Shown one piece after another: positions 39,371 to 47,631 of a DNA stretch of 50,191 nucleotides (its first letter is position 1; every line of letters starts with the position of its first letter). The notes beneath the pieces were generated by a model. That model saw only the letters and a list, made by a program, of their open reading frames with translations. It had not been told where the DNA came from and ran no database searches. The stretch is from positions 1-50,191 of the forward strand of contig CANFKE010000032.1 of assembly GCA_947447465.1 (NCBI GenBank). Direction: 5' to 3'. The position numbers were made by a program, and so were the translations under genes. Source of the DNA: Chitinophagaceae bacterium. Lineage in GTDB: Bacteria; Bacteroidota; Bacteroidia; Chitinophagales; Chitinophagaceae.

Positions 39371-40327
39371 ATGTTACAAGACATACAGATATTAAATGAA
39401 AAAGAGACCCGCGGAGGGTTTGGAGAAGGTATTTTAGAGGCTGGTCGCCGCAATCCTAATGTGGTTGCGCTCACCGCCGATCTTGCCGGTTCTCTTAAAT
39501 TGAATGCCTTTATTAAGGAGTTTCCCGATCGTTTTGTACAGTGTGGTATCGCGGAAGCCAATATGATCGGCGTTGCTGCAGGGCTCACCATTGGTGGAAA
39601 GATCCCCTATACTACCACTTTCGCTAACTTTTCTACATCTCGTGTGTATGATCAGATACGTCAGTCGGTAGCATATAGCGGTAAGAACGTAAAAATTTGC
39701 GCTTCTCATGCCGGACTTACGCTCGGAGAAGATGGTGCTACCCACCAGGTGTTGGAAGATATAGGGATGATGAAGATGCTGCCGGGTATGGCTGTAGTTG
39801 TGCCTTGCGACTTTAACCAGACAAAGGCTGCCACTATCGCTATTGCCGAATATGACGGTCCGGTATATCTGCGTTTCGGTCGCCCCAAGTGGCCAAACTT
39901 TACTGCCGAAGATCAGGTATTCGAACTGGGTAAGGCTCAGGTTTTGGCTGAAGGTACTGATGTAAGCATCATTGCATGCGGTCATATGGTATGGCGCGCA
40001 GTGGAAGCAGCTAAGATATTGGCTGAAAAAGGTATTTCTGTTGATCTCATCAACATGCATACCATCAAGCCGCTGGATGAAGCTGCTATCATTAAGTCAT
40101 TGACCAAAACAGGTTGTGTGGTTACTGCCGAAGAGCACCAGATAAACGGTGGTCTGGGCGATAGCGTAGCTAATGTAGCTGCCCGCAATTGTGCTGTGCC
40201 GCATGAATATGTTGCGGTCATGGACACTTTCGGTGAAAGCGGTACACCTAACCAATTGCTCGATAAATATGGTCTGACCACCGCTCATATTGTAGCGGCT
40301 GCCGAAAAAGCGATGAGCCGTAAATAA
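39371..40327 (+). CDS. Transketolase C-terminal subunit
   Basis: A 318-residue protein corresponding to the pyrimidine-binding and C-terminal domains of transketolase, which moves two-carbon units in the pentose phosphate pathway using thiamine diphosphate. GIAEANMIGVAAGL carries the Glu that activates the cofactor. SHAGLTLGEDGATHQ and PVYLRFGRPKWP are typical of the split enzyme, and the C-terminal domain has VDLINMHTIKPLD and EEHQINGGLGD. The N-terminal (diphosphate-binding) subunit is normally encoded immediately upstream in split systems, but here the upstream 287 bp hold no such gene. The partner must be elsewhere, or this protein pairs with a different N-terminal subunit. Confidence 0.93.
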   Translation: MLQDIQILNEKETRGGFGEGILEAGRRNPNVVALTADLAGSLKLNAFIKEFPDRFVQCGIAEANMIGVAAGLTIGGKIPYTTTFANFSTSRVYDQIRQSVAYSGKNVKICASHAGLTLGEDGATHQVLEDIGMMKMLPGMAVVVPCDFNQTKAATIAIAEYDGPVYLRFGRPKWPNFTAEDQVFELGKAQVLAEGTDVSIIACGHMVWRAVEAAKILAEKGISVDLINMHTIKPLDEAAIIKSLTKTGCVVTAEEHQINGGLGDSVANVAARNCAVPHEYVAVMDTFGESGTPNQLLDKYGLTTAHIVAAAEKAMSRK

Positions 40328-40389
40328 AGATGATCTAAGATTCATGATATTAGTCGGAAAGGGTTTTACTATGATCAAAATCTGATGAA

Positions 40390-40920
40390 ATGATTTCCTA
40401 CATTATTATAGCTGCTATTGTTATTATTCTTCTTGCCGTTTCCGCATGGTGGTTCATCAGGCGGAAACGCAAGGCGAAACCTGCGCCTACTCCCGAGATC
40501 ACTCAGAAGGCATTCAACATCATCATGAATTACGTGCCGTCTTTTATCAATACCTATAATGGTAAAGACTACGTGTTCCTGAATATCACTATTGAGAACA
40601 AAACAGATCACGACCTCGATGATGTGGTCATTGAAATAACCCCTGCGGTGCCCATTATCACCGATCTGCGTTACAGGGCCATTTCCGAAAAGTGGAATGT
40701 AAATGTCAATGATCCCTCTTTCTCAGATAGCTTATTGTCTCGTGTTGCCAGCATAGAGCCCGGCGCTTCCGTTTCCGGCTATATTGTAGTAGAAACAAGA
40801 AATGCACATTGTAATATAGATATGGTTGCCATCAGTGCCGGAGATCAGATACAGGAGATTCCGGTTCGTAAAGACAGGGTGAGCTTTAAGCGCCCTAACA
40901 CTCGCAGAGCCAACGGATAG
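40390..40920 (+). CDS. Single-pass membrane protein with Ig-like domain, unknown
   Basis: A 176-residue protein with an N-terminal membrane helix (MISYIIIAAIVIILLAVSAWWF) followed by the basic stop-transfer RRKRKAK and a Pro-rich linker. The soluble part begins as a helix (TQKAFNIIMNYVPSFINTYN), then a beta-sandwich-like domain: VFLNITIENKTDHDLDDVVIEI and IEPGASVSGYIVVETR. This resembles the CARDB/NEW3-like folds used for protein contacts. The positive charges after the helix suggest a cytoplasmic C-terminal domain. It lies 62 bases after the transketolase gene and 51 bases before the glutaminyl cyclase lipoprotein gene on the same strand, so co-transcription is likely. Function unknown. Confidence 0.65.
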   Translation: MISYIIIAAIVIILLAVSAWWFIRRKRKAKPAPTPEITQKAFNIIMNYVPSFINTYNGKDYVFLNITIENKTDHDLDDVVIEITPAVPIITDLRYRAISEKWNVNVNDPSFSDSLLSRVASIEPGASVSGYIVVETRNAHCNIDMVAISAGDQIQEIPVRKDRVSFKRPNTRRANG

Positions 40921-40971
40921 TTACCCAAAGTCATTCATTCAGTACCTTAATATTTTTAATAGTTGTCGATC

Positions 40972-41973
40972 ATGTTCTTCCGTCGCTTACTGCTGCCATC
41001 ATTGTTAGTGGGTATATTATTGTCATCTTGTAAAGACGGAGAACAAAAAAAGAGCGACACTCCTGCTTCCACAGCAGAAGCCCAGATAAAGACACCCACT
41101 TTCGAAGCCGATAGTGCCTATAATGCAGTAGCTGCTCAGGTAGCTTTCGGGCCCAGAACACCCGGATCTGATGCGCAGAAAAAATGTGCCGCATGGATGC
41201 AGCAGCAACTGAAACAAGTGTGCGACACCGTTTACGTTCAGAATGTAAATGTTACGGGCGGAGATAAGAAACAGTTGCCTTGTATCAACCTCATTGGTAG
41301 CATTAACCCCAAAGCACAAAGACGTATTCTTTTACTCACACATTGGGATAGTCGTCCCTGGGCAGATAATGATTCAAAAGACCGCGACAAGCCGGTGCTG
41401 GCAGCAGATGACGGCGGTAGTGGTGTAGGCGTATTGATAGAAGTGGCTCGTCAGGTAAAGAAAATGGGTCTTTCCCCCGAGCTGGGCATTGATATTCTCT
41501 TTACCGATGTTGAAGATTATGGTAAAGATGTATGGGGAGAAGACTCTTACTGTCTGGGCACACAATATTGGGCTAAGAACCCGCATGTAGCAGGGTATAA
41601 GGCCGAATTCGGCATACTGCTCGACATGGTAGGCGGCCGTGGTGCGCAGTTCTTGTTAGAAGGTCTTTCCCGTCAGTATGCCGATGGGGTGCAGCAGATG
41701 GTGTGGCAGGCTGCCGGTCATGCTGGCTTTTCCTCTTTCTTTCCTTATACCGAAGGTCCTGCTATCATAGATGATCATGATCCGCTCAACAAATTGACCG
41801 GTATCAAGACCATAGACATCATCAATATCAATGCCGATCCACGCTCACCTTTTCCTGCACACTGGCATACCCACAATGACAACATGCAGATCATAGACAA
41901 GGCTACCCTCAAAGCCGTAGGGCAAACCCTGCTACAGGTCATCTATGAGAGTGCTGCCAATAAGGCGGTGTAG
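40972..41973 (+). CDS. M28-type glutaminyl-peptide cyclotransferase (glutaminyl cyclase) lipoprotein
   Basis: A 333-residue lipoprotein; the ATG at 40972 starts a signal with lipobox LLSSC. The zinc-site pattern is that of the mammalian-type glutaminyl cyclase branch of M28: THWDSRPWADND, VLAADDGGSGVGVLIEVAR, DILFTDVEDYG, YTEGPAIIDDHDPLN and the final HTHNDNM. These enzymes cyclise an N-terminal Gln to pyroglutamate, and the Porphyromonas gingivalis homologue is an essential periplasmic enzyme of about this size. Many exported proteins in this window start with Gln after cleavage, matching the Bacteroidota Q-rule. An M28 aminopeptidase role is the alternative. It lies in a likely operon with the two preceding genes. 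Confidence 0.88.
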   Translation: MFFRRLLLPSLLVGILLSSCKDGEQKKSDTPASTAEAQIKTPTFEADSAYNAVAAQVAFGPRTPGSDAQKKCAAWMQQQLKQVCDTVYVQNVNVTGGDKKQLPCINLIGSINPKAQRRILLLTHWDSRPWADNDSKDRDKPVLAADDGGSGVGVLIEVARQVKKMGLSPELGIDILFTDVEDYGKDVWGEDSYCLGTQYWAKNPHVAGYKAEFGILLDMVGGRGAQFLLEGLSRQYADGVQQMVWQAAGHAGFSSFFPYTEGPAIIDDHDPLNKLTGIKTIDIININADPRSPFPAHWHTHNDNMQIIDKATLKAVGQTLLQVIYESAANKAV

Positions 41974-42038
41974 CTTTGGTCTTAGACTATGGGAGTGTAC
42001 TATCGATCATGATCTCCTGTTTTTTCGTCGCAACTGGT

Positions 42039-42083
42039 CGAAGCGTCCCGCTTCGTCCTGACCCATGCAAGCGTCCCGCTTGC
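42039..42083. repeat. Tandem REP-like hairpins with AAGCGTCCCGCTT core
   Basis: Two short palindromes with the same core: CGAAGCGTCCCGCTTCG (42039-42055) and GCAAGCGTCCCGCTTGC (42067-42083). Each has 7-bp arms around TCC, and they are spaced 28 bases apart. The downstream terminator at 42126-42147 repeats the AAGCG/CGCTT arms. They resemble repetitive extragenic palindromes. No coding content is seen in 41974-42173. Confidence 0.7.
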
Positions 42084-42125
42084 GCACAAATAATCATTCC
42101 CAGCCAGGACCGCAACAAAAACAAA

Positions 42126-42147
42126 AGGCAAGCGATATCGCTTGCCT
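42126..42147. terminator. Bidirectional terminator, 22-bp perfect palindrome
   Basis: AGGCAAGCGATATCGCTTGCCT is fully self-complementary, with AAAA just left on the plus strand (T-run on the minus strand). It lies between the convergent glutaminyl cyclase and obg genes, 27 bases beyond the obg stop. Confidence 0.8.
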
Positions 42148-42173
42148 AAGTTACTATTTCTATTGATTATCTA

Positions 42174-43175
42174 TTATTCATTCACCGCAGTCAATGCTTC
42201 CCATATCCTGTCTTTCAGTTCACCAATACCCTGATTGGTCAGTGACGAGATAAACACAGGGTCCACATCTTCAGGTAGCGCATCTATGATGCCCTGCTTC
42301 AGTTCATCATCCAGCATTTCGCTCTTGCTTATGGCCAGTATCATTTCCTTGTCCAGCAGTTCGGGGTTATACTCTTCCAGCTCATTCATCAGCACCTCAT
42401 ATTCACGGGCATGATCATCACTGTCGGCAGGTATCAGCAACAGCAATACAGCATTACGCTCTATGTGGCGCAAGAAACGGTGTCCCAACCCCTTACCTTC
42501 GGCCGCACCCTCTATGATTCCCGGCAGATCTGCCATGCAGAACGAACGGTTATCTTTATAGGCTACTATGCCCAGTTGCGGTACCAATGTGGTAAATGCG
42601 TAATTGGCTATCTTAGGCTTGGCGGCACTCACTACAGAGAGCAGGGTAGATTTACCGGCATTGGGGAAACCCACAAGGCCCACATCTGCCAATATCTTCA
42701 GCTCCAGTACTTTATTGCCTTCCTGTCCTTGTTCGCCGGGTTGCGCATAGTCGGGAGCCTGATTGGTAGAGGTAGCGAAGTTATAGTTACCCAAGCCGCC
42801 TCTGCCGCCGGGTATCCATATTATTTCCTGTCCGTCTTCCAGTATTTCAGCTTCTGTTTCTCCGGTCTCCTCATCTATGGCAATAGTACCTAGCGGCACT
42901 TCCAGTATGATATCTTCTCCATCGGCACCGGTACATTTGTTCTTGATACCGTTCACACCATCTTTGGCTATTACGTTCTTAAAGTAACGCATGTGCAGCA
43001 ATGTCCACAACTGCGAGTTACCCCGCAATATGATGTGGCCGCCACGTCCGCCATTACCCCCATCGGGACCCGCCATAGGGTTGAACTTGGTGCGTGCAAA
43101 ATGCGCGCTACCCGCACCACCCTTACCGGAATGAACGAATATACGTATATGGTCAACAAAATTTCCTCTCTCCAC
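42174..43175 (-). CDS. obg: Obg/CgtA GTPase
   Basis: A 333-residue ribosome-associated GTPase needed for 50S subunit maturation. The Gly-rich Obg fold occupies about 1-158 (KGGAGSAHFARTKFNPMAGP, DGGNGGRGGH). The G domain follows with G1 GFPNAGKSTLL, G2/switch I near YAFTTLVPQLG, and G3 ADLPGIIEGAAEGKGLG. The G4 motif reads SKSE rather than NKxD, placed before MLDDELKQ. No long C-terminal OCT domain is present, as in many Bacteroidota. The start codon appears to be GTG at 43175, overlapping the TAG stop of adk (TAGTG), so the pair is translationally coupled. A terminator lies at 42126-42147. Confidence 0.96.
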   Translation of the reverse strand: MERGNFVDHIRIFVHSGKGGAGSAHFARTKFNPMAGPDGGNGGRGGHIILRGNSQLWTLLHMRYFKNVIAKDGVNGIKNKCTGADGEDIILEVPLGTIAIDEETGETEAEILEDGQEIIWIPGGRGGLGNYNFATSTNQAPDYAQPGEQGQEGNKVLELKILADVGLVGFPNAGKSTLLSVVSAAKPKIANYAFTTLVPQLGIVAYKDNRSFCMADLPGIIEGAAEGKGLGHRFLRHIERNAVLLLLIPADSDDHAREYEVLMNELEEYNPELLDKEMILAISKSEMLDDELKQGIIDALPEDVDPVFISSLTNQGIGELKDRIWEALTAVNE

Positions 43176-43759
43176 TATGCTACCGGTAGTATGTACTTGT
43201 TAATATTCTTAGACAATAATTTAAAGGTCTCGTCAACAGGATGGTTGCCCATTACTGTCTCCAGTTTGCCATAAGCATCATAATAGCTGGCTACAGGTTC
43301 TGTCTTGGTTCTGTATTCCTTTATGCGCTTGGTGATCACTTCCTCATTATCATCACTTCTGCCCGATGTTAATCCACGACCTACAAGTCGCTTGATCAAT
43401 TCAGCTTCAGTTACATCCAGTGCAAGTACCAGATCTATTTTAGTGTTCTTGAACTCCAGTAGTTTGTCCAGAGCCTCAGCCTGTGCACGGGTACGTGGAA
43501 AACCATCAAATATGAATCCTCTGGCATCAGGTGTCTCGTCGATCTTACTGCTGATCATACCTATTACCACCTCATCAGGAACAAGGATGCCCTGATCCAT
43601 GTACTTCTGCGCTTCAACACCTAGTGGTGTATGGCGAGCTACTTCATCGCGCAAAAGATCTCCTGTAGAGATGTGCTGCAACTGGTAGGTTTTCACAATA
43701 TTTTCAGACTGGGTGCCCTTACCGCTTCCCGGAGGGCCAAATAACACTAGGTTAAACAT
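43175..43759 (-). CDS. adk: Adenylate kinase
   Basis: A 194-residue enzyme that interconverts ATP + AMP and two ADP. The ATG at 43759 (MFNLVLFGPPGSGKGTQ) starts directly at the P-loop; an in-frame extension to 43849 has no family support. Further signatures are the AMP-binding STGDLLRDEVARHTPLG, the DGFPRTRAQAEAL motif, and LVGRGLTSGRSDDNEEVITKRI. The last marks a short LID without the zinc-binding Cys, the standard short-type enzyme of Bacteroidota. It is the first gene of the adk-obg operon, with a -7 element at 43785-43792 that agrees with the shorter start. Confidence 0.97.
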   Translation of the reverse strand: MFNLVLFGPPGSGKGTQSENIVKTYQLQHISTGDLLRDEVARHTPLGVEAQKYMDQGILVPDEVVIGMISSKIDETPDARGFIFDGFPRTRAQAEALDKLLEFKNTKIDLVLALDVTEAELIKRLVGRGLTSGRSDDNEEVITKRIKEYRTKTEPVASYYDAYGKLETVMGNHPVDETFKLLSKNINKYILPVA

Positions 43760-43784
43760 GAATAATCGTAATTGATATACGCCG

Positions 43785-43792
43785 CAAAAATA
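43785..43792 (-). promoter_or_regulatory. Candidate -7 element (TATTTTTG) for adk-obg
   Basis: On the minus strand TATTTTTG fits TAnnTTTG, 25 bases before the adk ATG at 43759. No perfect -33 TTG is seen. Confidence 0.5.
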
Positions 43793-43998
43793 GCTATTAG
43801 TTACGAACTTAAATATTTTGTTGACCTCATAGCTATACCTATTTATCAATAAATGTGAAAAATGTGAGATAAATTAACATTTCCGACCTTATAAAATTGC
43901 CCGCATCTCTTTTGTTGGGTTGAATGTGGTCATTAACTTAACATGAGCGAAGCGAATAATGATTTTTAGATAACGAGCCTTGAAGCGGTGAAACCAAT

Positions 43999-44058
43999 AG
44001 CCCGGGGTTTCAACCCCGAGTACGCTAAACCCTGATCACAGAACCCTGAAAGGGCTAC
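43999..44058. repeat. REP-like palindromic pair (AGCCCGGGG...CCCCGAG / ACCCTGAAAGGGCT)
   Basis: A short hairpin (CGGGGTT/AACCCCG, 44003-44018) is followed about 25 bases on by CCCTGAAAGGG (44044-44054). The outer AGCCC (43999-44003) and GGGCT (44052-44056) also pair. The combination resembles the abundant intergenic repeat of many Bacteroidota in which ...CCCTGAAAGGG... alternates with ...AGCCC(A/C)GGGGT.... It is the only recognisable content of the ~400-bp gap 43760-44159 apart from the adk promoter; the rest is AT-rich with no gene. Confidence 0.6.
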
Positions 44059-44159
44059 ATGATTGTACATTGGGATTACTGAATTATAGCCTGATTAATT
44101 CGTCGATCGTACAATGAGTTAACAGAAAGATAATAGCGTTGGGCTGCGCTAAAAGCCTT

Positions 44160-45941
44160 TTAGAAAAAATACTGTCCTTTTTCTATCAGCACCGCTGCTA
44201 TTCTCCTGCGGGCATCTTTGGTATTGTAATTGTCGGCCTTCGTAAATCGTTTGATACCCATCAGCATCATACGCTGTTCATCGCCTTCGGCAAATGCATT
44301 GATGGCGGCCTTTCCGGCATGGTTAATGCGGTCTGCCGCGTCATACAGGAAGGTATGGGCTATATCCATCGCCACACCCGCCAGCTCATGTCCGTTTTGC
44401 TGCATCTTCATGGCCCTCAGCAATACACTCTCTGCCTGAAAAGTATCTATTGCCATGTCGGCGAGGTGCATCAATATCTCCTGTTCCTGCTCCAGTTGCA
44501 TCATCAGCTTTTGTACGGCACCGCCTGCACACATCAGTATGGCTTTCTTAAAGTTGGCAATAACCTTCAGTTCTGCTGCAAATGGTGTTTCATCTGTACT
44601 GAAGTCGGGAATGCTCATCATCTCTTGCTGCACATCCATGGCAGCTCCCATTATGTTGATACGGCCTTTCATGGCACGTTTCAGATACATGTCCAGTATC
44701 AACAGCCTGTTGATCTCATTGGTGCCTTCAAATATGCGGTTGATGCGCGCGTCACGGTAGGCGCGGCTAATATTATATTCATCGCTGAAGCCGTTGCCGC
44801 CATGTATCTGCACACCTTCATCTACTACATAGTCCAGCGCTTCCGATCCCAGCACCTTCAGCATAGCGCATTCTATTGCATATTCCTCGGCCGCACCCAG
44901 CAATGCATTATCATGTTGACCATTATTGGCCAGTTCTTTTTCTTTATCATCTATCCATTGCGCTGTGCGATACATAGCACTGTCTGCAGCAAATATCTTT
45001 ATCACCATCTCCGCCAGTTTATGCTGTATAGCGCCAAAGGCTGCCAATGGCTTTTTAAATTGTTCGCGGGTCTTGGCATATTGGGTAGTGAGCTTTATGG
45101 CAAGCTTAGCACCTCCGGCTGTTGCTGCGCATAGTTTCAACCTCCCTATATTCAATATGTTGAAGGCAATGATATGGCCCTTACCTATCTCGCCCAGCAA
45201 GTTCTCTTTAGGGATCACACAGTTCTCAAAGAATAGCTGTCTGGTGCTGCTGCCCTTGATACCCATCTTATGTTCCTCTTCACCAAAAGAAAGACCGGGT
45301 GTGCCGCGTTCTACAATAAAGGCGGTGAATTGGGTGCCATCTATCTTGGCAAATACGGTGAACACATCCGCAAAGCCGGCATTGGTGATCCATATTTTTT
45401 GACCATTCAGTATATAGCTATTTCCATCAGTGCTCAGTGTGGCTGTGGTCTTTGCCCCCAGTGCGTCCGACCCCGATCCAGGCTCTGTTAACGCGTATGC
45501 GCCTTTCATTTCGCCGGTAGCCAGCAAGGGCATATACTTTTGCTTTTGTGCTTCTGTGCCAAAGTAGAGTATCGGCAATGAGCCGATACCATTGTGTGCG
45601 GTCATGGCCACTATAAATGAATGGCCGCCACCCAGTTGCTCAGTAATAAGTACCGATGTGATAAAGTCTTTGCCCAGACCGCCATATGCCTCTGGAAATG
45701 CAGCACCCAGCAGGCCCAGCTCTCCGGCTTTATTCAGCAATTCCTGCATCAGCCCTTCCTGCTTATTGTCTATCTCATTAAGGTGAGGCAATACATCTTT
45801 TTCCAAGAATTCACTGCACATGTCGGCTATCATGTGGTGCTCTTCGTTAAAGTCTTCGGGAGTGAATGTTGTATCCGGAACAGATGACTGTATCAGAAAG
45901 CCACCGCCTTGTATAGAACCCATAGTTGAGGACATAAACAT
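44160..45941 (-). CDS. Acyl-CoA dehydrogenase, long form (~590 residues)
   Basis: A 593-residue FAD enzyme that introduces the trans-2 double bond in acyl-CoA in beta-oxidation. The N-terminal region has EQLGGGHSFIVAMTAHNGIG. The FAD/substrate segments are MKGAYALTEPGSGSDALGAKTTA and KIWITNAGFADVF. The catalytic Glu lies in RINRIFEGTNEINRLLI, as in very-long-chain/ACAD9-type enzymes. The extra C-terminal ~180 residues (helical, after MDVQQEMMSIP) match the membrane-associated long subfamily. Standard short enzymes have ~380 residues. The ATG at 45941 is used; MSSTMGS at 45935 is an alternative. It is not in an operon with other fatty-acid genes, and the enoyl-CoA hydratase gene is 34 kb away. 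Confidence 0.95.
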   Translation of the reverse strand: MFMSSTMGSIQGGGFLIQSSVPDTTFTPEDFNEEHHMIADMCSEFLEKDVLPHLNEIDNKQEGLMQELLNKAGELGLLGAAFPEAYGGLGKDFITSVLITEQLGGGHSFIVAMTAHNGIGSLPILYFGTEAQKQKYMPLLATGEMKGAYALTEPGSGSDALGAKTTATLSTDGNSYILNGQKIWITNAGFADVFTVFAKIDGTQFTAFIVERGTPGLSFGEEEHKMGIKGSSTRQLFFENCVIPKENLLGEIGKGHIIAFNILNIGRLKLCAATAGGAKLAIKLTTQYAKTREQFKKPLAAFGAIQHKLAEMVIKIFAADSAMYRTAQWIDDKEKELANNGQHDNALLGAAEEYAIECAMLKVLGSEALDYVVDEGVQIHGGNGFSDEYNISRAYRDARINRIFEGTNEINRLLILDMYLKRAMKGRINIMGAAMDVQQEMMSIPDFSTDETPFAAELKVIANFKKAILMCAGGAVQKLMMQLEQEQEILMHLADMAIDTFQAESVLLRAMKMQQNGHELAGVAMDIAHTFLYDAADRINHAGKAAINAFAEGDEQRMMLMGIKRFTKADNYNTKDARRRIAAVLIEKGQYFF

Positions 45942-46004
45942 GTTTTTATAAAGCTAGTAAAAAACATGCTTATGCTCTTGTTAAATTGCTGTAACAGGTA
46001 TCGC

Positions 46005-46412
46005 TCAGAGTACCAGTACCGTATCTGTTACAAGGTCGTTGAGTGCTCTGCGTTCGTTGTTAGAATGTATGGCCAGAAAGGAGACCCAGCCAAGTATCAG
46101 GCCCAGACCAAAACGCGTGTATGAATTGAGTAATGATATTTTCTGATCTACGGTCAATGACACAACGGTAATGCCGGTAATGCGCTGTCCTATTGTTCTG
46201 CGGAAGGTACTGACCATCAATGGTTCATAAGATAATGCCAGTAGTATCGCAGATATTTTAAGTGGCCAATTGTCATTATTGATCTCGGCAACCAGATATA
46301 GTAGTGCCCCCATTATAGCATAGGTGATCATTCTGTCGATAAAGTTTGCCTGACATCTTCTTAGTAAACTAGGAAAGTTAGTAGTATGCTCGTCGAGTAT
46401 AGATTTATCCAT
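46005..46412 (-). CDS. RDD-family membrane protein
   Basis: A 135-residue membrane protein with the RDD signature: RRCQANFIDRMITYAIMG at the start of the first helix (Arg...Asp motif), a second segment around LKISAILLALSYEPLMVSTF, then RRTIGQRITGITVV and a final hydrophobic stretch (FGLGLILGWVSFLAI) followed by NERRALNDLVTDTVLV. The RRALNDxxT end is characteristic of the family. RDD proteins are proposed transporters or membrane accessory proteins; some act as Na+/H+ antiporters. It lies 63 bases upstream of the acyl-CoA dehydrogenase gene on the same strand and could be co-transcribed. The AT-rich gap 46413-46520 follows with no gene. Confidence 0.9.
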   Translation of the reverse strand: MDKSILDEHTTNFPSLLRRCQANFIDRMITYAIMGALLYLVAEINNDNWPLKISAILLALSYEPLMVSTFRRTIGQRITGITVVSLTVDQKISLLNSYTRFGLGLILGWVSFLAIHSNNERRALNDLVTDTVLVL

Positions 46413-46520
46413 GCGTGCCGGTTTTAACTAACAACAAGTTAAATTATAAATCCTACAAATAATAATTTTTAAATAAATAATTATCTTTAATAAAATAAAT
46501 AACTAATTGATTGGCAGTCC

Positions 46521-47624
46521 CTACTTGATCTTCTTGAGGTAATTGATGGCATTTTTGTCGCCATATTCTGCGGCTTCTTGCAGCAACGCTCTCCCCTTTG
46601 TTTTATCCTGCAGACCACCTATGCCCTCGTAGAGTTTTTGACCCATGATGCCGGCCGCATATTTACTGCCCTGTTGATACGCAATATGGTACCATTCCAG
46701 TGCTGCGGGGCCATCTTGCGGCACACCTGTTCCTTTGTCCAGCATGTTGGCTACAAACTCCTGTCCTTTTACATCTCCATTTCTGGCCGATTCATAGAAC
46801 CACCTGTAGGCCTCTTTATAATCCTGTTTCACGCCTATGCCCAGATAATAAGTTCTGCCAAGCACATTGGCAGCGCGTATGTCATTGTTCAGTGCGGCCT
46901 TTTTTAACCATAGCACTCCTTTGGTCGAATCCTGGTGGACGCCCACGCTGTCGAAATAAGCCCAGGCCAGCAGCTCTATCGCATCATTGTTTTTCTTTGC
47001 GGCAGCAGCTTCCAGCAATTGCAGACCTTTTAGGGTGTCTTTAGTTACCCCACGTCCCAGCATATAGAGCCGCCCCAAGTATTCCATTCCGTCAGCGTTC
47101 CCTTTGTCGCTTAGCTTGCTGAATATGGCAATGGCTTTCTGTACATCAGGCATCACTCCTTTTCCGTCCAGATACATCCAGCCCATATTGAAATCTGCCT
47201 TTTCATATCCGCCCTCCGAAGCCTGACGGAACAGATTCATTGCCCGGGTATAGTCTATCATGGTGCCTCTTCCACTCGAGTAGGCCCATCCCAATGCACA
47301 CAATGCACGCGGATCATTACTTTTCGCTGCCAGTTCATACCATTTCATCGCTTCCTCATCATTTCTGGCAGTACCTATGCCATCTATATACAGATGCCCC
47401 AGATCCACCATCGCAGAAATGGTGCCCTGCTTTGCCGAGAGCAGATACCATTTAAAGGCTTCCTGCAGATTTTTCTCTACACCAATGCCTTCTCTGTAAT
47501 AGTTACCCATACTATCCTGTGCCGCAGCATCGCCCTTCTTTGCCAGCTCCAGGTAATGTGCCACAGATTGTGCTGTGGCTGTATAGCCAAGTACGATGCA
47601 GAGTAGGGTGGTAAGTAAGCGCAT
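46521..47624 (-). CDS. Exported Sel1-repeat (SLR) protein
   Basis: A 367-residue protein with signal peptide (LCIVLGYTATA before QSVAHY). It is made of nine full 36-residue Sel1-like repeats and a partial tenth. Each follows the A...LG..Y..G.GV..D...A..W...AA plan, for example ALCALGWAYSSGRG and AANVLGRTYYLGIG. These form a superhelix used to bind proteins, often in envelope stress and secretion pathways. The stop of the adjacent outer-membrane-like gene lies only 7 bases upstream of this start, so the two are in one operon and may act together at the envelope. No catalytic domain is present. It reads out into an AT-rich region without a clear terminator. Confidence 0.92.
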   Translation of the reverse strand: MRLLTTLLCIVLGYTATAQSVAHYLELAKKGDAAAQDSMGNYYREGIGVEKNLQEAFKWYLLSAKQGTISAMVDLGHLYIDGIGTARNDEEAMKWYELAAKSNDPRALCALGWAYSSGRGTMIDYTRAMNLFRQASEGGYEKADFNMGWMYLDGKGVMPDVQKAIAIFSKLSDKGNADGMEYLGRLYMLGRGVTKDTLKGLQLLEAAAAKKNNDAIELLAWAYFDSVGVHQDSTKGVLWLKKAALNNDIRAANVLGRTYYLGIGVKQDYKEAYRWFYESARNGDVKGQEFVANMLDKGTGVPQDGPAALEWYHIAYQQGSKYAAGIMGQKLYEGIGGLQDKTKGRALLQEAAEYGDKNAINYLKKIK

Positions 47625-47631
47625 AGAGTTG

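Noticed and set aside
39434..40060. 208-codon minus-strand open frame
   Set aside because: It is antisense to the transketolase C-terminal subunit, which has full family motifs; the antisense product has none.
44139..45134. 331-codon plus-strand open frame
   Set aside because: It lies entirely opposite the well-conserved acyl-CoA dehydrogenase gene; its translation is Cys/His/Tyr-rich with no family features, as expected for an antisense shadow.
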